This document shows positions 25,618 through 35,017 of a stretch of 64,000 nucleotides of DNA, one piece after another. The notes below the pieces were generated by a model that was not told the DNA's origin, did not search any database, and saw only the letters and a program-made list of their open reading frames with translations. The translations under genes and the position numbers were made by a program. Position 1 is the stretch's first letter. Each line of letters opens with the position of its first letter. The stretch comes from Micromonospora arborensis (GTDB lineage Bacteria > Actinomycetota > Actinomycetes > Mycobacteriales > Micromonosporaceae), in assembly GCF_003205615.1 (NCBI RefSeq), contig NZ_PYBV01000036.1, forward strand, positions 144,692-208,691. The letters are read 5' to 3'.

Positions 25618-28600
25618 TTAACCCAGGTGAGCTTCGATGGCCTCGATGATGCGCGGACGCAGCTCGGCGGCGCGGATGACGGCATCCACCGAGCCGACCT
25701 CGACGGCGCGCTGGATGTTGTGCACCCGGTCGAACTCCGTGGCCACCTCACCGAGCTTCTCCGTGCGTACCGACGAGCGCAGCTCGTCGAGCTCCGCCGT
25801 GAGCGCGGCGCGTTCGGTGCCGGCCGAGGCGGCCACACTGGCCTCCAGGTCCCGCACCCGGGGGTCGGCGGCCGTGCGGGCGTTGACGTCGGCGGAGAAC
25901 ACCACCGCGGCGGCGGGTGCGCCACCGAGCACCGAGGCGAACGAGCCCTCCAGCGCCAGCACCGTCATGTTCGGGTTCAGCGCCTTCGAGAACACCACGA
26001 ACGCGCCGCCGTGGTAACGCGAGATCACGCAGAAGACGATCGGCCCCCGGAAGTTCACGATCGCCCGGCCGATCTCGGCGCCATACTCCAACTGCAGCTT
26101 GCGCATCGACTCCGGTGAACCGTCGAAGCCGGACAGGTTCGCCAGTACGACGAGAGGCCGGTTGCCGCTTGCCACGTTGATCGCCCGCGCGGCCTTCTTC
26201 GACGAGCGGGGGAACAACGTGCCGGCGGTGTAGGTGTCCGGGCCGTCGGTGGGTGGGAAGCCATGCCGGGGCACCGACCGGGACTCGATGCCCAGCAGAC
26301 AGACCGGGATGCCGCCGAGGTGGATGTCCTGCACGACCGCGGTGTCCGCGTCCGCCATGCCCGCCCAGCGCTCCAACACCGGGTGGTCCTGGTCGGAGAG
26401 GGCCCGCATCACCGTACGGATGTCGAACGGCTTCTTGCGGTCCGGGTTGTGCTCGACCGAGAAGATCTCCCCGACGGTGCTGAAGGCGCTGCCCGCGACG
26501 TCGTGCGGGAAGGTGGAGATGTCGCGGTCCGCGGGGTCGGTGGTGGCCGCCCGCCGTGGCGCGTCCTCGCCGGGCGCGACGTACGTGTGGTCGTAGTGCG
26601 ACATCACCACGTCCCGCGCGGCGGTCAGGTTCGGCGCCCAGTACTGCGCCTGCCCGTTCGGCCCCATCACCCGGTCGTAGCCGCCGATGCCGAAGTTGTC
26701 CTCCGCGGACACGCCACCGGAGAAGTCGAGCGACTGCTTGCCGGTGAGCACCATCGCCGAGTCGGGGGTCATCACCAGGATGCCCTTGGTGTGCATGAGC
26801 ATCGTCGCCTCGGCGTTCCAGTACGGCTGCGCACCGACGTTGATGCCCGCGACCACGACGTTGATCTCACCGCCGGCCTGGGTGAACTCGACGATCCGCT
26901 TCAGCGCCGCGGCCACCCAGTCCATGTTCTCCGTACCGGTGGTCATGGAGATTCGGGCGCCGGCGGACAGCGCCCACCACTCCAGCGGCACGTTCATCCG
27001 CTCCGCGAGGTCCAGGGCGGCGATCACGCGCCGGCACTCGGGCTCCGACAGGGCGCCCAACGCCTTCGTCGGGTCACCGAGCAGCACCACCCGGGTGACA
27101 CCCTGCGGGTGCCGCTCGGTCGGCGTGGTGACCACCCCGGCGACGACCGCGGCGCTGTTGCGCCCCTTCGGACGATCCACCGGCACCAGCTGGTGGTCGT
27201 CATCGAGGTCGTGTTCGGCGAAGTCGCCGAGCCGGCCGGTCAGCTCGTACGGGTACACGGTGTTGCGGCTGCTCGCCCGCAGCACCTTCAGCCGGTACTC
27301 GTCGAGCGGTTCGAGTGGCTCGACCGGCGGCTCACCGACGGTCAGCTCGGCGCCACCCGCGGCGTCGAACGAGATCCGTACGGCGATCTTGGTCAGCTCG
27401 CCGGTCCGGCGGTCGCGCTGCCGCGCGATGAACAGGATCTCCTCCAGCCCGGCGCCCGCGGTCGTCGGGCGGACGCGCCCGGCGATCATCTCCATCTCCT
27501 CGCGAGTTAGCTCGCTCGGCGGCCAGACGTAGATCACGATCCGGTTGGTGTTGAAGCGCGTCTTCGACGGTCGCCGCGACTGGGCGCGGCGGATCGAGTC
27601 GAGGCAGGCGGCGACGGCGTCCTCGGTGGTCGGCAGCGCCACCAGGCGCCCGTCCTGCTCGCGAAGCTCGGTCAGGTCACGTACCTGCGCGAACGCGACG
27701 AGGCGCTCGTCGGCCCGGTTGTCCCGCGCCACGCACTGGAAGAGGTAGACCTCCTCGTCCGCCGACGGCAGCCGGGTCAGGTCGAACTTGTGCAGCCGCT
27801 CCAACTGCATCCGCTGCGCGATGTACGGGTGCAGGCCGCGGATCAGCCGGTCCTCGGTCATCCCATCGCTGGACGGGCGGAAGGTGAAGTGGTGGTGCAT
27901 GACCGCTCCGCCGCGACCCGCGACGGTGGTGGTGACCCGGCGGACCTGGGTGGGCAGCGGCTGCGCGGCGACGACCTCGGCCAGCGCGGCGGCCATCGCG
28001 TCGAAGTCCTCCGGCTGGTTCTCCCAGCCGAGGTAGATGTCGGCGTCGACGGAGTCCTCGCCGCTGGCCAGCTCGGCCAGGCCACGCAGTGCGCTGCCCA
28101 GCGCGTCGAAACTCACGGCGGCGGAGACGACGCTGGAGTCGGCGCGCTCGGCGACCACGAACGTGCAGCCCGCGACCTCGTGCGCGCGCACCCTCGCGAG
28201 CGCCTTGTTGCCGTAGTACCGCCGGGTCAGCACCTCCAGCATGACCGCGTTGTCGAGGTTGTCGCGGACGAGCCGCTGGCCGAGCAGCCGGACCAGCGGT
28301 TCGGTGCTGCGTACCATCTCGGCGATGCGCTCGGCGCGGTCCGCCGCGTCCGGGTGGGCGTCGAGGTGCCGCAGGTGCCCACGGACCTCGGCGTAGACGC
28401 GGGCGCGGTTGCGACGCAGCAGCGGCTGGGCGAACCAGGCGAACACCACGCCGCGGGCGAGGTCCGCGACTGCGGGGAAGCGGACCTGCGTCGCGGCGAT
28501 CAGCCGCTCCAGCGCGAGGCCGGCGGGTTCGCGAAGCGTGTCGTCCGGCGGGGTTTCCCGCAGCCAGGCGCGCAGCAGCGTCGCGATGACCGTGGCGTCG

Positions 28601-31080
28601 GCGGACGCGCGTTGCTGGGCGAGGAAGATCCGGAAGACGGCGGCTTCGACTGCGGGGGAGCGTTCCAGGTCGGTGACGCCGTAGTGGCCGAGCGCCTTGG
28701 CGAGCTTGGTCTGGAAGGCGTCCGGCAGCCCGGCCCGCTCGACGTCGAGGCTCTGCAGGTAGGTGTGGAAGTACTCCCGGGCGCTGTGGACGTGTGACGC
28801 GCCGCCGTCCTCGCCGGTCGGCCGGTTGCGACTCAGTTCGGCGAGGTCGGCGAACACCTCGATGAGATCGAGCTCCGCGGCCAGCGGCCGGGAACCGGCG
28901 TCGGTGGCAGCCCGCCGGGCGGTCAGGTAACCGTCGAGCACCCGACGGTCGTCGTGCGGGTCGACGTCGAAGCCGAGCAGCAGACCGCGCAGGTCCTCCT
29001 GACCGCGCCGGCTGCGCTCGTCCGCCGGAGTGTTCTCGGCGGCGGTGGGCAGGTCCAGTTCGACGGTCTCGGCGGCCGGGTCGTCCGTGGTCTCGGCGGC
29101 CTCGTCCGCGAGCGGCTCCAGGCGCAGCAGCGGCGCACCCGCCTCGACCTGGCTGCCCACGGAGACGGCGCACTCCTTCAGCCGCGCCTTGAACGGCGCC
29201 CGCAGCACCGTCTCCATCTTCATCGCTTCGAGCACCAGCACCGGTGCGCCCGCCTCGACCTCGGCGCCGACCTCCAGCGGCGTGGCGACGACCAGCGCGG
29301 GCATCGGGGAACGCAGGACGCCACCCTCGTCGCGGCTGACCCGGTGGGTCACGCCGTCCACCTCGACCAGGTGGGTCGGCCCGTAGGTGCCGGTGAGCAG
29401 GCGGTACCGGATGCCGTTGACGACGATCTGGCCGGTGTGCCGATCGAAGCGGTCGAGGTCGACGTCGGCGGTGCGGACGACGGCACCCGTCTCGATGCCG
29501 ACGCGGAACCGGTGTGCGCCGACCCGCGCGACGCGCGTGCGGTAGCTGACACCGCGCAGCTTGAGGTCCAACGGTCGGCCGCTGGCGTGCTGCACCTGCG
29601 GGCGCCCGCCGGACGCCGTCGACAGCAACCGCTGCCGCTCGACGCGCTCCTCCTCCTCGTACGCCTCGATGGCGGCGGCGGCCAGGGCGACCGCGGAGTG
29701 GCGGTGCGTGACGAGCCGGCCCTCGCTGCGGACGCGGTCGATCCAGCCGGTGTCCGCGCTGGCGTCGATCACCTCGGGCTGGTCGAGCAGGTCGAGCACG
29801 AAGCTCTTGTTCGTCGCGCCACCCTCGATGATCACCGTGGTGTTCGCCATCGCCCGGCGCAGCTTGCCGAGTGCCTCGTCGCGGTCGCGGCCGTACGCGA
29901 TGATCTTCGCGATCATCGAGTCGAAGTCGGCCGGGATGGTGTCGCCCTCGCTGACGCCGGTGTCCACCCGGATGCCCGGCCCGCTGGGCAGGTCCAGTCG
30001 TGCGATGCGGCCGGGTGACGGCGCGAAGTCACGGTCCGGGTCCTCGGCGTTGAGCCGCGCCTCGATGGCGTGCCCGCGCTCGGCTGGCGGCGTACCTTCG
30101 AGTCGCCCACCCGATGCGACGTGCAGCTGTGCCTTGACCAGGTCGAACCCGGTGGTCAGCTCGGTGATCGGGTGCTCGACCTGGAGGCGGGTGTTGACCT
30201 CGAGGAACGCGAACAGGCGGTCGCCGGGGTGGTAGAGGAACTCGACGGTCGCCGCGCCGCGGTAACCGACCGCAACGGCCAGCCGCTCGGCCGACGTCTT
30301 CAGTTCGGCGGCCTGCGCCGGATCGAGCACCGGCGACGCCGACTCCTCGATGACCTTCTGGTTGCGTCGCTGCACGGAGCAGTCGCGGACGCCGAGCGCC
30401 CACGCGGTGCCCTGTCCGTCGGCGATGACCTGGACCTCGACGTGCCGGGCGCCGGTGACCAGGCGCTCCAGGAACACGATGCCGCTGCCGAACGCCCGTG
30501 CCGCCTCCTGGCTGGTGCGCTCGTACGCGTCGACCAGTTCGGCCTCGTTCCTGATCACGCGGATGCCGCGTCCGCCGCCACCGGCGGTCGCCTTCAGCAT
30601 CAGCGGGTAGCCGACCTCGGCTGCCGAAGCCCGGGCGGCGTCCAGGGTCTCGACGGCACCGCGGCTCCACGGAGCGACCGGTACGCCGACCTTCTCGGCG
30701 ATCAGCTTCGAGCCGATCTTGTCGCCGAGTTGGCGCATGGCGTCCGGGCTGGGCCCGACGAACGTGACGCCGATCTTCTCGCACAGCTCGGCGAACGCTG
30801 GATCCTCGGCGACGAAACCCCAACCGACCCACGCCGCGTCGGCCCCGGTCTCCGTCAGGGCGCGCTCCAGCACCGCCAGATTGAGGTACGGGCGGGCGGA
30901 TGCTGGACCGAGATCGTAGGCGATGTCCGCTTCGCGCACGAAGGTGGCGGTACGGTCGACGTCGGTGTAAAGAGCGACGGTTTCGATCTGCACGCCGGTC
31001 TCCGCGGCCAACTCGCGGACCGCGTGGATGAGCCGCATGGCGGCTTCACCACGGTTGACGATGGCGACACGGTTGAACAC
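25618..31080 (-). CDS. Single-chain multidomain acyl-CoA carboxylase (BC-BCCP-central-CT fusion)
   Basis: An 1820-residue protein, start GTG 31080. Biotin carboxylase fills about residues 1-450 (MFNRVAIVNRGEAAMRLIHAV; ATP-grasp TAGGGGRGIRVI; EVNTRLQVEHPITE). A biotinyl domain follows, with the biotin Lys in E-A-M-K-M near residue 620. Residues about 700-1220 form a helical central region. A fused carboxyltransferase occupies about 1230-1800 (VVAGINVGAQPYWNAEATM, SLDFSGGVSAEDNFGIGGYDR, RYHGGAFVVFSKALNP). The order matches eukaryotic acetyl-CoA carboxylase rather than split actinobacterial AccA/AccD. Substrate, acetyl-, propionyl- or longer acyl-CoA, cannot be read. Confidence 0.9.
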   Translation of the reverse strand: MFNRVAIVNRGEAAMRLIHAVRELAAETGVQIETVALYTDVDRTATFVREADIAYDLGPASARPYLNLAVLERALTETGADAAWVGWGFVAEDPAFAELCEKIGVTFVGPSPDAMRQLGDKIGSKLIAEKVGVPVAPWSRGAVETLDAARASAAEVGYPLMLKATAGGGGRGIRVIRNEAELVDAYERTSQEAARAFGSGIVFLERLVTGARHVEVQVIADGQGTAWALGVRDCSVQRRNQKVIEESASPVLDPAQAAELKTSAERLAVAVGYRGAATVEFLYHPGDRLFAFLEVNTRLQVEHPITELTTGFDLVKAQLHVASGGRLEGTPPAERGHAIEARLNAEDPDRDFAPSPGRIARLDLPSGPGIRVDTGVSEGDTIPADFDSMIAKIIAYGRDRDEALGKLRRAMANTTVIIEGGATNKSFVLDLLDQPEVIDASADTGWIDRVRSEGRLVTHRHSAVALAAAAIEAYEEEERVERQRLLSTASGGRPQVQHASGRPLDLKLRGVSYRTRVARVGAHRFRVGIETGAVVRTADVDLDRFDRHTGQIVVNGIRYRLLTGTYGPTHLVEVDGVTHRVSRDEGGVLRSPMPALVVATPLEVGAEVEAGAPVLVLEAMKMETVLRAPFKARLKECAVSVGSQVEAGAPLLRLEPLADEAAETTDDPAAETVELDLPTAAENTPADERSRRGQEDLRGLLLGFDVDPHDDRRVLDGYLTARRAATDAGSRPLAAELDLIEVFADLAELSRNRPTGEDGGASHVHSAREYFHTYLQSLDVERAGLPDAFQTKLAKALGHYGVTDLERSPAVEAAVFRIFLAQQRASADATVIATLLRAWLRETPPDDTLREPAGLALERLIAATQVRFPAVADLARGVVFAWFAQPLLRRNRARVYAEVRGHLRHLDAHPDAADRAERIAEMVRSTEPLVRLLGQRLVRDNLDNAVMLEVLTRRYYGNKALARVRAHEVAGCTFVVAERADSSVVSAAVSFDALGSALRGLAELASGEDSVDADIYLGWENQPEDFDAMAAALAEVVAAQPLPTQVRRVTTTVAGRGGAVMHHHFTFRPSSDGMTEDRLIRGLHPYIAQRMQLERLHKFDLTRLPSADEEVYLFQCVARDNRADERLVAFAQVRDLTELREQDGRLVALPTTEDAVAACLDSIRRAQSRRPSKTRFNTNRIVIYVWPPSELTREEMEMIAGRVRPTTAGAGLEEILFIARQRDRRTGELTKIAVRISFDAAGGAELTVGEPPVEPLEPLDEYRLKVLRASSRNTVYPYELTGRLGDFAEHDLDDDHQLVPVDRPKGRNSAAVVAGVVTTPTERHPQGVTRVVLLGDPTKALGALSEPECRRVIAALDLAERMNVPLEWWALSAGARISMTTGTENMDWVAAALKRIVEFTQAGGEINVVVAGINVGAQPYWNAEATMLMHTKGILVMTPDSAMVLTGKQSLDFSGGVSAEDNFGIGGYDRVMGPNGQAQYWAPNLTAARDVVMSHYDHTYVAPGEDAPRRAATTDPADRDISTFPHDVAGSAFSTVGEIFSVEHNPDRKKPFDIRTVMRALSDQDHPVLERWAGMADADTAVVQDIHLGGIPVCLLGIESRSVPRHGFPPTDGPDTYTAGTLFPRSSKKAARAINVASGNRPLVVLANLSGFDGSPESMRKLQLEYGAEIGRAIVNFRGPIVFCVISRYHGGAFVVFSKALNPNMTVLALEGSFASVLGGAPAAAVVFSADVNARTAADPRVRDLEASVAASAGTERAALTAELDELRSSVRTEKLGEVATEFDRVHNIQRAVEVGSVDAVIRAAELRPRIIEAIEAHLG

Positions 31081-31411
31081 CCGACTGACCCCTTAGCTAG
31101 ACCTCGAACTGCGTGCCGCGAGACGACGGCTCCCAGCAGTGATCACCTTTCCGGTTGGCGGCGGCCAGCGCTATGGCGCAACCACCGAACCAACAGTCCC
31201 TCAGTTGTAGGAAGTGCACAAAAGTTTTTGGCGGGCCCTCGGGTCTGCGCCCGCAGTTGATCAAGGCGGTGCGGGTGGTTCACGTCGGCCGCCTCTCCTG
31301 TTCACCACCGAGTGATCGGCTGGTCCGGTAATCATCGCCGGTCCGGTCAACCGCCGGCCCGGCTCGAACATCCCGGCACAGGGCCAGGAACCGCACCAAG
31401 AAAGGAGCGCA
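31081..31411. promoter_or_regulatory. Divergent intergenic region, carboxylase / phosphodiester glycosidase
   Basis: 331 bp separating two outward-facing genes. An AT-rich stretch at 31204-31230 contains TTGTAGGAAGTGCACAAAAG, with TTGT/ACAA flanking symmetry, a candidate promoter or operator for the carboxylase. The glycosidase has GAAAGGAG directly upstream of its ATG. No RNA gene or ORF is supported. Confidence 0.45.
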
Positions 31412-32668
31412 ATGAGGCCCTTGAACCTCGTGCGCCCGAGTCTGGCGCTGCTGCTCGCCGCAGGGCTGAGCACAGTCGTGACGCCGGCCGGCGCGGCCCA
31501 CGCAGCGGCTGCCACCGTATCCGCCTCGAACTCGCCGATCACCTTCACCTCCAGTGAGCAACTCGCCCCGGGCGTGACCTACGGCTCATTCGAGGTGAGC
31601 ACCCCCCGTGGCGTCACCGTCGGCTACCTGCTCACGGCCGACCTGAGCAAGAACAAGGTCTCCCTGGACCTGCTGCACCCCGACGCGGTCGCGCAACGCC
31701 AGGTGATCTCCTCGATGGCGAACGACCAGGGCGCCATCGCCGGCGTGAACGGAGACTTCTTCAACAACGCGGAGACCCACGCCGGCGTCACGCCGACCTA
31801 CTCGTCGTCGGGTCCGGAGATCGCCGACGGTGCGGAGCTGAAGTTCGCGGTGCCGAACGCGCAGCGCTTCGGCCCCGGCCTCGCCCCCGGTACCTCGACC
31901 CGCGACGTGTTCGGCGTCGGCGTGAACGGCAAGGCGCGCGTCGACACCCTGAGCCTGGACGGCGAGGTACGCAGCAAGAAGGGCACGATCGCCCTCAGCG
32001 GCCTCAACCAGTACGCGCTCCCGGTCGACGGCGTCGGCCTGTTCACCTCCGAGTGGGGCACCGCCTCCCGGGTCCGGTCGACCTGCGGCACCGACACGAG
32101 CCGTAGCGACCCGTGCAGCACCCACACCTACGAGGTGACCGTCCGCGACGGCGTGGTGACCGCGGTGGGTCAGGCGCCCGGCGCGGGCGCGATCCCGGCC
32201 GACACCCAGGTGCTGGTCGGCCGGGAGGGCGGCGCGGACACGCTCGACGATCTCGTCGTCGGTGACCGGGTACAGGTGGGCGAGAAGCTGGTCTCGGCGG
32301 GCAAGCCGAAGCTGACGTTCGCGGTCGGTGGCGCGCCGATCCTGCGCGACGGTGCGCCGTTGGCCGGCCTGGACACCAAGACCGCGGCGGTACGCAGCTC
32401 GGCCGGCGTCAGCCCGGACGGCAGGACCGTGTACCTCGTGGCGCTTGCCGGCCGCGCTCCGGCCAGCGCCGGCTTCACGATCGCCGAGCTGGCCGACCTG
32501 ATGCGCTCACTCGGTGCGGACGCCGCGGTGAACCTGGACGGCGGCGGGTCGAGCACGGTCGCCGTACGGGAGCCGGGCCAGGCCGCGGCCACCGCCCGCA
32601 ACAGCCCGTCCGACGGCGCGGAGCGTCTGGTCGCCAACGGCATCGGCATCTTCGTGGGCCGGCACTGA
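31412..32668 (+). CDS. Secreted phosphodiester glycosidase-family (NAGPA domain) protein
   Basis: A 418-residue protein, ATG 31412 with GAAAGGAG upstream. A signal peptide (LVRPSLALLLAAGLSTVVTPAGAAHA) is followed by the NAGPA domain: GAIAGVNGDFFNNAETHAG near residue 110, AVGGAPILRDG near 305, and the catalytic-type VNLDGGGSSTVAV near 375. The family includes the lysosomal enzyme that uncovers mannose-6-phosphate and bacterial phosphodiester glycosidases acting on wall polymers. Two Cys pairs in the middle could form disulfides. Monocistronic; a strong hairpin follows. Confidence 0.88.
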   Translation: MRPLNLVRPSLALLLAAGLSTVVTPAGAAHAAAATVSASNSPITFTSSEQLAPGVTYGSFEVSTPRGVTVGYLLTADLSKNKVSLDLLHPDAVAQRQVISSMANDQGAIAGVNGDFFNNAETHAGVTPTYSSSGPEIADGAELKFAVPNAQRFGPGLAPGTSTRDVFGVGVNGKARVDTLSLDGEVRSKKGTIALSGLNQYALPVDGVGLFTSEWGTASRVRSTCGTDTSRSDPCSTHTYEVTVRDGVVTAVGQAPGAGAIPADTQVLVGREGGADTLDDLVVGDRVQVGEKLVSAGKPKLTFAVGGAPILRDGAPLAGLDTKTAAVRSSAGVSPDGRTVYLVALAGRAPASAGFTIAELADLMRSLGADAAVNLDGGGSSTVAVREPGQAAATARNSPSDGAERLVANGIGIFVGRH

Positions 32669-32682
32669 TCTGTCGATCCGCA

Positions 32683-32723
32683 CGGAATCGCCCCGCCCGG
32701 TGTCATCGGACGGGGCGATTCCG
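32683..32723 (+). terminator. Hairpin terminator after the phosphodiester glycosidase gene
   Basis: CGGAATCGCCCCG (32683-32695) pairs perfectly with CGGGGCGATTCCG (32711-32723) over 13 bp with a 15-nt loop, starting 14 bp after the stop codon. There is no U-tract, as is common in actinobacteria. Confidence 0.75.
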
Positions 32724-32758
32724 CATCTCGCACACGGCGCCGCGGGAGGCAATCGCAC

Positions 32759-32986
32759 ATGACATCGATGGGGCGGCGTGCGGCTCTGCGCGTCTCCTGG
32801 CGGTGGTCCGGCGACGAGCGCGTCCAGACGGTCTGGGGCGGGGTGGCCGAGACCGCGGGTGCCGACGTCGCGGTCCGCAACGCCCCGTACAACGGGGCGC
32901 TGACGCCGGGTGCGGTGACGACGTTCGGTCTGCTCGTGGTCAGCAGCGCGGTTCCCGGCGGGTTGACGATGGCGTGCGATTCGTGA
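32759..32986 (+). pseudogene. CBM2 cellulose-binding module, C-terminal remnant
   Basis: A 75-codon frame (ATG 32759, GGGAGG nine bases upstream) whose residues 10-70 read LRVSWRWSGDERVQTVWGGV, then VAVRNAPYNGALTPGAVTTFGL, the second half of a family 2 carbohydrate-binding module (the W-x-G and N-x-x-Y-N-G-x-L-x-x-G motifs). The first half, including the partner Cys, and any catalytic domain are absent. It could be expressed as a short unstructured peptide but is more likely debris of a secreted glycanase. Confidence 0.6.
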
Positions 32987-32993
32987 ACGACGT

Positions 32994-33030
32994 CCGCCCC
33001 GCTCTCGCCGTCGCGGCAGGAGCGGGGCGG
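32994..33030. terminator. Bidirectional hairpin terminator
   Basis: CCGCCCCGCTC (32994-33004) pairs with GAGCGGGGCGG (33020-33030), 11 bp with a 15-nt loop, located between the CBM2 remnant and the convergent methyltransferase gene, which ends 12 bp away. Confidence 0.7.
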
Positions 33031-33041
33031 TGTCAGGTCCG

Positions 33042-33839
33042 TCAGGGTTTGCGGGCCACCGCGCCGTACGCGTCGATCCCGGTGGCGTCGGCGTCGTCCG
33101 GTCGCCAGAGCGGGATCGGCACGAGGCCCGGCTGCACCATCGTCAAACCCGAGAAGCAACTCTCCAACTCCTCCGGGCTGCGCAGAATGTACGGAACCCC
33201 GCCGCTCTGCGCCAGCCGGTCGGCACCGGAAACCACCGCCGGGCTGGTGTTGGTGCCGTCCCAGAACACCAGGTGAGAGCCGGACGGCATGGCGTCCATC
33301 GTCTGCCCGACAATCGAGCGCACCACGGCCAGGTCTGGTTCGTAGCCCATGACGCCCATGAACATCACGGCGATGGGCTGGTCGAAGTCGAGCGTCTGTG
33401 CCGCCTCGGCGAGAATCTTCTCCGGGTCGTGGTAGTCGGCGGGTACGTAGGTGGTGACACCCTCCGACGTCGTGCTGGACAGCAGCGCCCGGGCGTGCAC
33501 CAGCACCATCGGGTCGTTGTCCACGTAGACGACCCGCGAGTCGGGTGCGATCCCCTGGGCGACCGCGTGCGTGTTCTGCATGGTGGGCAGACCCGTGCCG
33601 ATGTCCAGGAATTGCCGGATGCCCGCCTCGGCGGCGAGGTAACGCACGGCCCGCACCAGGAACAGGCGGGACTGCTGCGCCATGAGGACGATTTCCGGGT
33701 AGACCTCGGCGACGGCGTCGCCGGCCGCCCGGTCGGACTGGAAGTTGTCCTTGCCGCCCATCCAGTAGTTCCAGATCCGGGCCGCGTGCGGCACGTCGGG
33801 CTGAAGCTTCGCGGCGAGTTCGGCGTCCGGGCCGGCCAT
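33042..33839 (-). CDS. SAM-dependent methyltransferase, DUF574 (Methyltransf_19) family, second copy
   Basis: A 265-residue paralogue of the protein at 4530-5363: ARIWNYWMGGKDNFQSDRAAGD, QFLDIGTGLPTMQNTHAVAQ, VVYVDNDPMVLVHARALL and VPIPLWRPDD are all conserved. ATG 33839 has TAGGAG upstream. It is not close in context to the first copy, consistent with dispersed paralogues of this family. Substrate unknown. Confidence 0.88.
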   Translation of the reverse strand: MAGPDAELAAKLQPDVPHAARIWNYWMGGKDNFQSDRAAGDAVAEVYPEIVLMAQQSRLFLVRAVRYLAAEAGIRQFLDIGTGLPTMQNTHAVAQGIAPDSRVVYVDNDPMVLVHARALLSSTTSEGVTTYVPADYHDPEKILAEAAQTLDFDQPIAVMFMGVMGYEPDLAVVRSIVGQTMDAMPSGSHLVFWDGTNTSPAVVSGADRLAQSGGVPYILRSPEELESCFSGLTMVQPGLVPIPLWRPDDADATGIDAYGAVARKP

Positions 33840-34058
33840 GCCAGGCTCCTATCGAGGGGGTCGTGGGCTGGAGGTCACCGCAGCGGTACGCCCGGGATCG
33901 TACTCCGACGATGTCCACTGTCGAGGGTGGATCGGGTCGGCATCCCGGTCAGCGGCTGACCGACGACCACGACGCGACAATCCGTCGCCCTGTCGCCCCG
34001 TTCTCGGCGGTAACCTGTCGGGCTGACGCCGGGATCGGCGGCGAGGCTTGGAGGCCGG

Positions 34059-34892
34059 ATGGTTCACGAAGTGACGAGCCGCGCGGTGTGGGAGGCGGAT
34101 CGGACGATCGCCCGGCTGTGCGCCACGAGCTATGTGCAACAGGTGTTTCCCGAAGCGGTACGCCTTTGGGGCACGGACGGCGATCCGACCGAACCCGACG
34201 AGCTCGACGCGGTGTGGCGGATGCCGGGCGACGGCGGCGAGCGGCTGCTCGTGGTCACCGCGCTGGCCGGCGAGTACGAGCTGCCGCGCCGGCGTCTGCC
34301 GTACGGGACGACGGTGGTCGGCGGCACCCGCGACTATCTGCGCTACGCCGTCGAGCGGCTCCGTGAGCACGGGCGGAACGACCTCGCCGGGGCGATCGAA
34401 CAGGAGATGTACGCCGACCGCCTGTGGTACTTCGAACTTGCCGCCGTGGTGACCGTGGTGAACGGGGAGCACCGGGTGGAGGACGTCCGTGCCCGGCAGT
34501 ACGACATCAGCGACGCCAGCCTGCTGCGCGCCCTGCTGATGGCGATTCGGGCCAGCGACCGCGACGCGATCGAGAAGCTACGCCAACCGTTCGGAGAAGA
34601 CCTGCTCAAGGCTCTGGTCGACACGTATCCCTCGCTGGACACCTGGCCACAACGTGCCCACCTGGTGCGGGCAGTCTCCGGCCACCACGGTCCAGTGGTC
34701 ACACCGGTGATGGCAGCCATCCTCGACATCCCGGATGACGTGGGCGGATCGGGCGACGCCGACATGGCACGGGAGGTCCGGGCCATCGCGCTGAACGCAC
34801 TGGAGGCCGGCGGCTCCGCCGAGCGGTTCATGCGCTACTACGAGGACGACGAGGCCGCCGCCGCCGCGATTGCCCGGTACCGGGCCGGATAG
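34059..34892 (+). CDS. Hypothetical cytosolic protein
   Basis: A 277-residue protein, ATG 34059 preceded by GGAGG. No signal peptide, membrane helix or catalytic motif is evident. It is rich in acidic residues and helices, with several WY-containing segments (AVWEADRTIARLCATSYVQQVF; YADRLWYFELAAVVTVVNGEHRVEDVRARQYDISD) and a C-terminal RFMRYYEDDEAAAAAIARYRAG. I do not recognise the family. It is followed after 125 bp by another unknown, membrane-anchored protein. Confidence 0.65.
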   Translation: MVHEVTSRAVWEADRTIARLCATSYVQQVFPEAVRLWGTDGDPTEPDELDAVWRMPGDGGERLLVVTALAGEYELPRRRLPYGTTVVGGTRDYLRYAVERLREHGRNDLAGAIEQEMYADRLWYFELAAVVTVVNGEHRVEDVRARQYDISDASLLRALLMAIRASDRDAIEKLRQPFGEDLLKALVDTYPSLDTWPQRAHLVRAVSGHHGPVVTPVMAAILDIPDDVGGSGDADMAREVRAIALNALEAGGSAERFMRYYEDDEAAAAAIARYRAG

Positions 34893-35017
34893 CCGCCACG
34901 CTCGGTTGCAGGTGCCGGGCGAGCCCACGCGCATAGCCTTGGTCGTGCGTCGGTCGACGGGGGATCTTGTCGCGATTGACTACTGTGGAGCCGCGACGAT
35001 CAAGAGAGGGGTCGGTC

